DNA of 51,519 bases from a virus. The stretch is from IMG/VR virus record IMGVR_UViG_3300042402_002306, positions 1-51,519 of that record. One strand, 5' to 3'. The position numbers and the translations under genes were made by a program. Position 1 is the first letter of the stretch. Every line of letters starts with the position of its first letter. Below are positions 26,813 to 35,900 of the stretch, one piece after another. The notes under the pieces are model-generated. The model saw nothing but the letters and a program-made list of their open reading frames with translations, ran no database searches and had not been told where the DNA came from.

Positions 26813-27780
26813 CCGGAGCAAACGGATTAGTTGGATTGCCGGCAGTTAAAAAATGTTTAGAAGAAGGTGCTGCAAAAGTATATGCAGTAGATTTAAGATT
26901 TGGTGAAAATCTAAATTTCTTAAAAGGACAATATAGTGATAGATTGGAGTTGGTTAAAACCGACCTCACATATCTTTCTCATTGTGAAAACCTATTCACT
27001 ATGGATAAGATTGATATCGTATTACATATTGCGGGTGTTAAAGGTTCACCGGCTCGTTCATCATCCCAACCCGCAGATTATCTATTCCCAATGTTGATGT
27101 TTAATACCAATATGATTAAAGCATCGTTTGATGCAAAAGTAGATTGGTTTGTATATCTTTCATCGGTTGGTGTTTATAAGCCGGCAGAAGTAATGAACGA
27201 AGAAGATACGTGGAATCAGGAAGAAACTTGGGCATCTACCCCATCTCGTTTAGATTGGCATCCAGGTTGGACAAAAAGAATGGGTGAATTGACATTGGAT
27301 TCGTTGAGAGTTCAATATGGTTGGAAGAATTGGACAGTAATTAGACCTTCAAACATATATGGTATTAATGATAACTTTGCACAAGATGCAACTGTAATCT
27401 CATCTAACATTTGGAAATTATTCAATGTAGAAGGTGATGATATGGTATGTTGGGGTAATGGTTCTTCTCGTAGAGATTTTGTATTTGGAGATGATGTTGC
27501 ACAGGCAACTATTGATGTAGTTAAAAAAGAAGTTAGTGATATTATTAACTTTGGATGTGCAGAAGCCGTAACCATTAAAGAAACAATTGAAACTATTGTT
27601 GAATGTTATACGGAAATTACGGGTAAAACAAAGAATATAGTTTGGGATGAAACTAAAACAAATGGTGACCCAATTAGATGTTTGGGTTCTAAAAAACAGG
27701 TCCAATATGGTATATTACCACAGACTACTTTAAAAGAAGGAATTAAAAAATCAATATTAGAATACAAAAGTAGATTATAA
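26782..27780 (+). CDS. Extended SDR, GDP-fucose-synthase/epimerase-like, atypical active site
   Basis: This 332-residue protein has GANGLVG (12-18), the NAD-binding acid (AVDLRFG), YLSSVGVY and the substrate-binding RPSNIYGINDNF typical of GDP-L-fucose synthase relatives. In place of Tyr-x3-Lys it reads P161-G-W-T-K165, so the catalytic Tyr is missing at its usual place (a near Tyr or Trp may substitute). It could still act in a different reaction. The gene starts inside the preceding one (31-nt overlap) and ends on the next start. Confidence 0.75.
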   Translation: MEFKGKKVIVTGANGLVGLPAVKKCLEEGAAKVYAVDLRFGENLNFLKGQYSDRLELVKTDLTYLSHCENLFTMDKIDIVLHIAGVKGSPARSSSQPADYLFPMLMFNTNMIKASFDAKVDWFVYLSSVGVYKPAEVMNEEDTWNQEETWASTPSRLDWHPGWTKRMGELTLDSLRVQYGWKNWTVIRPSNIYGINDNFAQDATVISSNIWKLFNVEGDDMVCWGNGSSRRDFVFGDDVAQATIDVVKKEVSDIINFGCAEAVTIKETIETIVECYTEITGKTKNIVWDETKTNGDPIRCLGSKKQVQYGILPQTTLKEGIKKSILEYKSRL

Positions 27781-28778
27781 TGAAACTATTTACTATTGGA
27801 TGTTCGTTTACCGAAGGCCAGGGATTGCAAAAACAAGCATCAGAATGCTATCCACATCTTCTTTCTAAAAAATTAGAATTACAATATTTTAATTTTGGTG
27901 CGACGGGTATGTCCAATGATTACATATTCAGAAAAGTATTTGAATTAATAAATTCCAATACATTAATAAAAGATGATATATTAATAATACAATGGACGCA
28001 TTATTTAAGAAAAGAATTACCAGTATCACATGATAAATATCAATGGTATCACGTAGTTCCTAATTCATTTCATGCATATGATGACAAAGTAATCATTGAA
28101 AGAGATGATGATAGTAAAAGTGTTCAAAATATGTATATTGATGGTGAATTATCGGAATCACGTTTAATTGAAAAAGAAGAATTACAATCTAACAATCAAC
28201 CTTTATTAGAAAATTATATTTTACATTTTTTAAATGAAACATATCAAAAAAATACTACTAAAAATTATATAAATGCATTATACACTTATTTGGAGTATTT
28301 TGGATATAAGCACATACATTTCTTTGGATGGGATGCATGTAATATTAAATCGGTTTTTGATAATAAATCTAATTTTTTAAAAGAATCATTCGGTGCTTAT
28401 ACTAAAACACAAGGAAATGAACATCCAAATAAAAAAGCACACTCTGTATGGTCTGATTTTTTGTATAAAAAAATATTAGAATTTGAATATTTAAATACAT
28501 TTGAAAATCAATTAGAAAATTATAGAAAAAATTTATATAAATTAAAATCGGAAATAGAAAAAGATATAGAGGATGCAAATCAAAAAATTATAAATGAATC
28601 CGAATTGAAATTAGAAAAAGAAATTAAAAAAATAAGAAAACAAAAAGAATTGGAATTACAAAAACAAATAGAAGAAGATGCAAATAGATTAAATGTATTA
28701 AAAGAAGAAATTAAAAATGAAATTGAAAAGCAACATCAAACATTAAAAGTAATTAGAAAACCAAAAACTTTAATTTAA
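27780..28778 (+). CDS. SGNH hydrolase-like protein with C-terminal coiled coil
   Basis: This 332-residue protein has SGNH block I GCSFTEG (Ser9), GATGMSN near 40 (Gly and Asn blocks), IIQWTHY and a late GNEHPNKKAH near 212-221 that supplies the block V His. These are all four expected elements. From about residue 240 to the end it is a highly charged Lys/Glu coiled coil. That tail may hold it in an oligomer or on a partner. A glycan O-acyl esterase or transferase is likely. Confidence 0.72.
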   Translation: MKLFTIGCSFTEGQGLQKQASECYPHLLSKKLELQYFNFGATGMSNDYIFRKVFELINSNTLIKDDILIIQWTHYLRKELPVSHDKYQWYHVVPNSFHAYDDKVIIERDDDSKSVQNMYIDGELSESRLIEKEELQSNNQPLLENYILHFLNETYQKNTTKNYINALYTYLEYFGYKHIHFFGWDACNIKSVFDNKSNFLKESFGAYTKTQGNEHPNKKAHSVWSDFLYKKILEFEYLNTFENQLENYRKNLYKLKSEIEKDIEDANQKIINESELKLEKEIKKIRKQKELELQKQIEEDANRLNVLKEEIKNEIEKQHQTLKVIRKPKTLI

Positions 28779-29816
28779 ATGAAACATATAGTAGCATCGG
28801 GGTGTTCATTTACTAATAATTTTAGAATTAATATTGGAGATGAAAGACGTTGGGAAAGTGACCCAATTGAAGATTGGACTTGGGCAAATTGGTTACAACA
28901 TTATTTAAAAGAAACACATACACTCCACAATTATGGTGCAATAACACATGATAATAAAAGTATTGTTCGTTCTATAATATACAAAGTAAATGATTTATTG
29001 AAAAGTGGTGTATCTCCGGATGATATAATTGTGATTACACAATTTACAACATTAATAAGAAATTCTTTTTTTATTACACCAGAGAAATATCACCCAATCA
29101 ATCCAAAAATTAGATATCAGAAAAACAACGAAAGTTGGGCACATACTACCGATTATTTAATTACAGGCAAAGACAAAATATCGCCATATGAACATGGATA
29201 TTTTCATTTAACCGGAGGGTATAATCCAACAAATAATCCAATAAATGTAGACCCAGTAGTATTTCAATGGTTAGATGGTGTAATGACTTATACTGAAAGA
29301 TACTTTGAATGGTTTGAATATATTACAATGCTTTTAAATTTTTTGGAAGTAAATGGTATAACTAAAATTAAATTCTTTAATATGAGTAACAATTTTAGTA
29401 AAAAGTATTTAAATGAAGGAAAAACTCCACCATACTATCATACTCCAAAAGAAAAATCTGTATTTGAATGTATTGTAGAAAATAGAGATATTTGTGATAC
29501 TTGGGAACAAAAAGAATTAGAATTCGATAATTCATATGTTAAATCATATGCAGACCAAATTGATTTTAAAAAATATTTTTGGTATTTTGAAGAAAATTCA
29601 TTACATTTGTTTGGTGGTTTAATTGAATGGAGTATTAGAAATTTTGATTATAATATGGATGGTGATTTACCAAAAGTATTATGGAGAGAAATGAACGGAA
29701 TGGATATTGAAGAACAAAAAAAATATTTAGAAAGAAGTTGGTATGGACATACATCATCCATATTAACGAAAAAATTTGTTGAAGATGTTGTGTTAAATTG
29801 GGATATTTTAAAATAA
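28779..29816 (+). CDS. SGNH-like protein
   Basis: This 345-residue protein begins HIVASGCSFTNN (Ser10 as nucleophile), followed by a NYGAITHDNKS region (Gly/Asn block) and IIVITQFTTLIR, the same order as in the two other SGNH-like proteins here. A late LHLFGGLIEW could hold the block V His. The acidic middle has no clear match. It follows the preceding gene with no gap and precedes an SDR gene by 5 nt. Probable sugar deacylase or acyltransferase. Confidence 0.6.
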   Translation: MKHIVASGCSFTNNFRINIGDERRWESDPIEDWTWANWLQHYLKETHTLHNYGAITHDNKSIVRSIIYKVNDLLKSGVSPDDIIVITQFTTLIRNSFFITPEKYHPINPKIRYQKNNESWAHTTDYLITGKDKISPYEHGYFHLTGGYNPTNNPINVDPVVFQWLDGVMTYTERYFEWFEYITMLLNFLEVNGITKIKFFNMSNNFSKKYLNEGKTPPYYHTPKEKSVFECIVENRDICDTWEQKELEFDNSYVKSYADQIDFKKYFWYFEENSLHLFGGLIEWSIRNFDYNMDGDLPKVLWREMNGMDIEEQKKYLERSWYGHTSSILTKKFVEDVVLNWDILK

Positions 29817-29821
29817 ATTAT

Positions 29822-30814
29822 ATGAAAAAAACAGACAAGATTTTAGTTACAGGTGCAAGTGGATTTATAGGTTCACATTTATTAAGATTATTATATGAGA
29901 AGGGTTACCGAAACCTTCGCTCAACCTCTTTCAGTAGAGATTTGAGAAACGATTTTGAAGGAACATCGGAAGTAGAACACATCAAAGGTGATTTACAAAC
30001 TGCGGAGTTTTGTCAATTAATCAGTAAGGATGTGGATGTAGTATTCCATTGTGCAGCAAACACTTCAAACGCATTAGATACCAAATTTAATCCATTGTTA
30101 CACGTTACTCCAAATGTGGAAATGAATGTAAACTTAATGGAGCAAAGTTGGAAAAACAAAGTTAGAAAGTTTTTATTCATATCATCTAATACAACTTATC
30201 CTGATATGGGAAGTGAGTTTTGTACCGAAGATATTAATGTGCATGCTACTCCAATGTTGCCAGTTTATAAGGCAGTTGGTGGTATGAAAAGATATGGTGA
30301 AATGTTATGTGATTTCTTTTCTAATCAGATTCATGAACCAATGCAATGTTTAATTGTTAGACCTTCAAACGCATTCGGGCCAAATGATAAATTTGATTTT
30401 GAAAAATGTCACGTTACTCCTGCAAACATTCGTAAAGTAGCAGATGGTTTAAATCCAATCCCAGTTTGGGGTGATGGAACGGAAGTAAGAGATTTATTAC
30501 ATGTTGAAGATATGGCAGATGGTTTCATCTTTGTAGCAGAAAATAACGATACATATGATATCTTCAATGTATGTTATGGTGAAGGGTTTACAGTAAACGA
30601 AACACTTGCAACGATTAAAGAATTGGATAACAATACAAATCCAATTGAATATGTAAACAATAAAGCACCAATGATTCCTATCCGTTTATTATCTTCTAAA
30701 AAGATTAATGATTTAGGATGGAAGCCAAAGAGAAACTTAAAAGAAGCTCTTAAAGAAACTATTGAGTGGTATAAAGCTAATAAACATTTATATAATCCAA
30801 ATTCAAAACCATAA
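29822..30814 (+). CDS. Extended SDR, GDP-fucose-synthase/epimerase-like, atypical active site
   Basis: The start at 29822 (MKKTDKILVTGASG) is chosen over an upstream ATG at 29798 that would overlap the previous gene. GASGFIGSH binds NAD, SSNTTYP supplies the Thr/Ser region, and RPSNAFGPNDKFDFEKCHV is close to GDP-L-fucose synthase (HV near the end of this motif). The Lys156 of Tyr-x3-Lys is preceded by V152, not Tyr; a Tyr is seven residues before it (Y149). It is a relative of the SDR at 26782, and both share this deviation. Confidence 0.78.
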   Translation: MKKTDKILVTGASGFIGSHLLRLLYEKGYRNLRSTSFSRDLRNDFEGTSEVEHIKGDLQTAEFCQLISKDVDVVFHCAANTSNALDTKFNPLLHVTPNVEMNVNLMEQSWKNKVRKFLFISSNTTYPDMGSEFCTEDINVHATPMLPVYKAVGGMKRYGEMLCDFFSNQIHEPMQCLIVRPSNAFGPNDKFDFEKCHVTPANIRKVADGLNPIPVWGDGTEVRDLLHVEDMADGFIFVAENNDTYDIFNVCYGEGFTVNETLATIKELDNNTNPIEYVNNKAPMIPIRLLSSKKINDLGWKPKRNLKEALKETIEWYKANKHLYNPNSKP

Positions 30815-31356
30815 TGAATACACCACAAATGTCTCCATATAAAGATGAACTTACCAAAGCAATGACATTCCTTGCTGAAAAGGATAATACAATCTTTATT
30901 GGTCAACAAATAGTTTATGCAGGAAATCCAATGTCAACAACTTTGGGAAATGTTCCAAAAGAAAAAATGATTGAAGTGCCTGTTATGGAAGAAACACAAA
31001 TGGGAATGAGTTTGGGATTAGCAATTACAGGAAAAACAGTTATTTCATTTTATCCAAGATGGGATTTTTTAGTATCAGCAGCAAATCAGTTAATTAATCA
31101 TGCTGATAAATTTGAACATATGACCGGTAAAAAAGCTAATATAATAGTTAGAGTCGGTGTTGGTAGTAAAGACCCATTAGATCCAGGAATTCAACATAGA
31201 AACGATTACACTCAAGAATTTAAATCAATATTACAATTTACAAAAGTACATGAATTAAAAAATTCTGAAGATATTTATTCAATATATACAAATGCATATA
31301 ATGAAGGGGGTGTTCATATTATTGTTGAATGGCCAGAATTATATTATAAAAATTAA
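30814..31356 (+). CDS. Thiamine-diphosphate enzyme, beta (Pyr) subunit, E1-beta/transketolase-like
   Basis: This 180-residue protein is the partner-type half of the enzyme at 22135. It has TIFIGQQIVYAG, EVPVMEETQMGMSLGLAITG (about residues 53-72, containing the conserved Glu that activates the ThDP aminopyrimidine) and SFYPRWDFLVSAANQLINH, as in E1-beta. The C-terminal transketolase domain is absent, so the pair is a minimal two-chain enzyme like sulfopyruvate decarboxylase in size. It overlaps the SDR gene by 1 nt. It lies 8 kb from its partner, which is unusual. Confidence 0.78.
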   Translation: MNTPQMSPYKDELTKAMTFLAEKDNTIFIGQQIVYAGNPMSTTLGNVPKEKMIEVPVMEETQMGMSLGLAITGKTVISFYPRWDFLVSAANQLINHADKFEHMTGKKANIIVRVGVGSKDPLDPGIQHRNDYTQEFKSILQFTKVHELKNSEDIYSIYTNAYNEGGVHIIVEWPELYYKN

Positions 31357-31361
31357 ACAAA

Positions 31362-31490
31362 ATGTGGAAAAAAATACCAATAGTTTCGTTTTTTATTAAA
31401 AAATACGAAAGTTATAAAATGAAGAAAAAACTTCAAAAAAAATTAGAAGAACTTAAAAAAAGAGACCCATTTATTTATAAAAATTTTTAA
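31362..31490 (+). CDS. 42-residue basic peptide
   Basis: An open frame that fills exactly the gap between the beta-subunit gene and the next ATG. It starts 5 nt after one stop and ends on the base before the next start. The product is Lys-rich, begins MWKKIPIVSFFIKKYE and has a helix KKKLQKKLEELKKRDPF. An amphipathic or membrane-attached peptide is possible. The neat packing supports a real gene, but no homology is recognised. Confidence 0.45.
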   Translation: MWKKIPIVSFFIKKYESYKMKKKLQKKLEELKKRDPFIYKNF

Positions 31491-32915
31491 ATGGCCAAAG
31501 ATATAATACTTGGATATGATGTGATGACGTATAATGGTGAACAACCAAATTGTCTAAATCCAAAATTTTTAAATACAATTTTTAAAGCATCCGATTTTTA
31601 CTTTTCCGATTCTTTAGAATTTTTTGTAAAAAGATGGAACAATGGTTGGGTATTATACAATAGTAATATGTATAATAACTTTGCTCAGAAAAGGTCACTT
31701 TATCAAATCAAAGAAGATAGAAAGAAAAATATAAATTATGAGTGGTTTTATATTGTAGAACCATTTGCAAGTTTAGAAAATTTCTTTGGAAATGATAATT
31801 TCTATAATGAATTTTGTTTAAAAAATATTTCAAAAGTTGCATTAGATGAAATAATAAATGGTAATGGAAAATTACTTATTAATTACATAATAGATGGTGG
31901 AACTGCATTTAGAGTTAAAAATTTTACAAAACTTATAGAATTTTTAAAAGAAAACAATATACCCGATGAAAAGGTTTATTTTGTATTTGCAGATTTTAAA
32001 TTAAAAGAAAATTTAGAAAAATTAGGAGTAAATTATAAAGTAATGGATTATAGTTATAATATGATTGGTAAAGCTCAAGAATTTTATAATACAATAAATA
32101 ATCCAAATTTTTCATATTGGGGTGAAGATTCATACGAACCGCAATTTGGTATAGTAAAACAAAAACCAACATCGATAGTAACATCTAAAGAATTTTTACA
32201 AAGTATTGGAAACGAAAAAAAAGATTTTTTACTATTAAATAGGCATTGGAAATTGCATAGATTACTTTTATTAAGTCAATTACACAAATTGGGATTAGAA
32301 AAAAGTTTAGTTTCTTGGGATAATAGATTTGCTTACCAATTAAATAGAGATGAATTTTTAATGTATGATAATAATGAAGAATTTTTAAAGTTAATTACAG
32401 AAACATCTTCATTATTAGATATAGAAGATTTAACAAAAATTGCAGGATTTGGATTTGAAAATAAAGATATATACTTAAACACATACATTAGTATAGTTAC
32501 TGAATCGGTTTTCTTTCAAGAGGATATAAACTTTCCAAGTGGATACCTTTCAGAAAAAATATGGAAACCAATTGGTCACTGTCAACCATTTATATTGGCT
32601 GGCCCATCAAAATCATTAGAACACATTAGAGAACGATTTGGTTATAAAACATTTCACCCATATATTGATGAAAGTTATGATATGGAATTGGATGATATAA
32701 AACGATTGGAAATGATTAAAATTGAAATTGATAAGTTTTCAAAAAAATCTAAAGAAGAAAAAGACCAATTTTTAAATGATGTTAAAGATGTGTGTGTACA
32801 TAATCAAAATTTGTTTTTAAAATATGCAGTAAACAGTTGGAACAACGATTTCACAAACAAAGAAATGACAATACTCCTAAATTTTCTCTCAGATAGTAAA
32901 AAGAGTTTAATTTAA
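31491..32915 (+). CDS. Putative glycosyltransferase (paralogue of the gene at 25385)
   Basis: This 474-residue protein pairs with the gene at 25385. Shared C-terminal elements are IVTESVFF, YLSEKIWKPIGHCQPFILAG (SEK near 354) and GYKTFHPYIDESYDMELD near 382-398. The N-terminal half has a Rossmann-like alternation (KVYFVFADFKL) and LLLNRHWKLHRL, where a basic patch could bind a phosphate. A GT-B fold with a GT10-like donor motif is the best guess. It is the last gene of the island; the next gene starts after a 13-nt gap that holds a TATTTATA box. Confidence 0.5.
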   Translation: MAKDIILGYDVMTYNGEQPNCLNPKFLNTIFKASDFYFSDSLEFFVKRWNNGWVLYNSNMYNNFAQKRSLYQIKEDRKKNINYEWFYIVEPFASLENFFGNDNFYNEFCLKNISKVALDEIINGNGKLLINYIIDGGTAFRVKNFTKLIEFLKENNIPDEKVYFVFADFKLKENLEKLGVNYKVMDYSYNMIGKAQEFYNTINNPNFSYWGEDSYEPQFGIVKQKPTSIVTSKEFLQSIGNEKKDFLLLNRHWKLHRLLLLSQLHKLGLEKSLVSWDNRFAYQLNRDEFLMYDNNEEFLKLITETSSLLDIEDLTKIAGFGFENKDIYLNTYISIVTESVFFQEDINFPSGYLSEKIWKPIGHCQPFILAGPSKSLEHIRERFGYKTFHPYIDESYDMELDDIKRLEMIKIEIDKFSKKSKEEKDQFLNDVKDVCVHNQNLFLKYAVNSWNNDFTNKEMTILLNFLSDSKKSLI

Positions 32916-32928
32916 GATATTTATACAT

Positions 32929-35900
32929 ATGAGTTTAAAAGAAGTAAATAAACCAAAAATACAAGGTGAAGTTGTAATATATGCAGGTAGATTTCAACCA
33001 TTCCATAAAGGACACTATGCTGCATACCAAAATTTAGTTAGTGAATTTGGTTCTGCAAATGTTTATATTGCAACATCAAACGATACATCATCTGGTAAAT
33101 CACCATTTAATTTTAGTGAAAAAAAGGAAATAGCAACTAAGATGTTTGGTGTTCCTTCATCAAAATTTGTAAAAGTAAGTAATCCATATAGACCCGTTGA
33201 AATATTAAAAAAATATGACGGACAAACAATAGCATACATTGCAGCTGTTGGTGAAAAGGATGCAACGAGATTACAAGGTAAATATTTTAAACCATACAAA
33301 GGTAAAGCGGGATATGGTTATGATGAAATTGGTTATACATATCCAATACCTGCAGAAGAAAATCCAATTAGTGGAACGGAAGTTAGAAAAGGATTGGGTA
33401 GTGATGATAAAGAAAAAGCAAAAAAGTTTTTCTTAAAAGCATATCCAAAATTTGACAAAGATATTTTTAAGATGATAGCAGGTAAATTAAATGAAGAATT
33501 TCCTGGGGGAATTGGTGTAGGTTTAAATTTACCAGGAGGATATATTAATGGTGCACCAACCGGTTCGGTAGAAAAAAGTAATAATACAAAACCTTCTTAC
33601 GAAATGAGACCAGAACCACATCCTACAAGACATGAAAAAGAGCATCCATCTGATGAACCTGATTGGCATAAAAAAAATCAACCATATAGTCCAATTGATG
33701 AAATTATAGAAAGATATATTACCAATGAAATATTTGAAGAATTTGTTAAACAATATTTTGGTGAAGAATCTGAAGCAGAAAAATTGGGATTAATTCATTT
33801 GGGTGGTGGATATTATGGTAAAGATGAAAAAAGCCCTGCAACACATAAATCTGATGGAGGCAAAATTCGTGCATTAACTCCTGATGAAATTGAATTGCAA
33901 AAACAAAAACAAATGGTTAAAGGACCATCCGACGCACCAGTAAATAAAGGTGATACACAGCAGGGAAAAATTGATAAACAAAAAGAAGAACCAAAATCTA
34001 CCGAAGAAAAACCTGGAGAACAAGGACCACCGCCTGAACAAAAATTAGGTGGAGCAGAATTAAAATCTAATGCGGAAAAAAGTGATATAGATAAGATTAA
34101 AGAAAAAGCAATTGAAATAGCAAAAGAAGCTAAAGCAAAATGTGATGCGATAATTAAAGATTTTACTGAAGAGGAACAGCATGAAGTGCATGAAACAACA
34201 AATAAACATTCTGAAACCAGAAAAAGCTGGGGACAGAGAATTCGTGATTTTATTTCAAATCTTCCAAAAAATATAGCTGAAAAGGTATATGAAGTAGCAA
34301 AACAAAAATATCATCAATTAAAGAATACAGGTAGAGGTATAAAATCTTTAGCATTATCAACAATGTATACTGGTAAACCACAATTTGGTTGGTTTAAAGA
34401 TAAAGATGGCCAATACAAATATAGTAAGCATGAATCGGAAAGACAACGAAAAGCATGTATATCAACTGTTAAAGATGTAGCAATTATAGGTGCATCGGTA
34501 GTAGTGGGTGCAGCCGTAGCAGGTGCGGCCGGTGCGGCAGTAGCAGGAAAAGGAGTAGGTGGAGTTATTCATGCAGCAACACATGGTGCAGCTCATTCCG
34601 TATCAACGGCCACCGGATTTGCGGCACATGCTGCAATTGATTTTGGAAAACATTGTGCTTTTGAAGCAGTTGGACTAGCAGCTGGTGAGGGACATACCGA
34701 AGCCGCTATTAGTGCGACCGGTATGGGATTAGGACATATGGCTCTTAAAGGTATGGGATTAATGGAAGAGAAAGATGAAACAAAAGCACATGGTGATATG
34801 TTTATGAAATTAGTTGCAGAGGTTGTAAAGAAAATGGAAGATTTTGAACCAACTCCTCAACAATTATTAAAAACACTAGAATCATATAAAAAACAAAAAG
34901 AAGTTTCAAAATTGCAAAATCTTACAAAAGGATTAAATGAAAACCTTTCTGAAACAAAACAACAATCAATCCAACATTTTGTAGAATTTGCAACCAAAAG
35001 ATTAAAATTAAAAGAAACACCAAAAGTTACGTTAGTTGGTGGAAGAGAATTTGCAGAAATAAAAACCAGTTTAGGTGGATATAATCCAGAAGATAAATCA
35101 ATATATGTTGCAACAGAAGGAAGATTAACGGCAGATATATTAAGAACTCTTGCACATGAGATGGTTCATAGAAAGCAAGATGAAATGGGATTGGTTAGAA
35201 ACCCAATGAAAGATGGTGCAGATGGTTCTCCAATAGAAAACCAAGCACACGCAGTTGCAGGAATCTTAATGAGGGAATATGGTAGAGTTAATAAACAAAT
35301 CTATAATGAGGATATTAATATAGATGTTGATAAGGGTGATGAAGTTTTGATGGGAAAATTCAAAAACAAAAAAGTTGTTGTAAAAGATTTAGGTAAAGAT
35401 GGACATGGAATGCCAACCATAAATGGTAAGGTTGCAACAACATTTAGATTGGGTCAAAAAGGACAAAACATATATGAAATGGGTAATAAAGATGTCCATT
35501 TTATTAATATCATAAAATTATACAGAAATGCAACATTCAGAAAAAGAATAAATGCATACCTATTTGGAAATCCAAACGGATATAACGCAAATGATGTTGC
35601 AAAATCATTAAGAAATATGGGATATGATGAAATAACTCAAATGGAAAAAGAGTTAAACATCAAACCTAATTTTGATGAACAAATGTTAGAATTATATAGC
35701 GATGTTGAAAAGTATATATCGGAAATTAGTTTAAATACAACACAAGATGGTGTTCCAGATGGTGGATATGTTCCAAAGGGAAGAGTGAGAGTTTTAGATG
35801 GACAAGATGGTGTAAACAAAGAAGAAGAGTGGTATACAAATGGTGGATATACTCAAAAAGATTTTCCAAAAGCAGATGCGATATTTGGTGATGATGAAGC

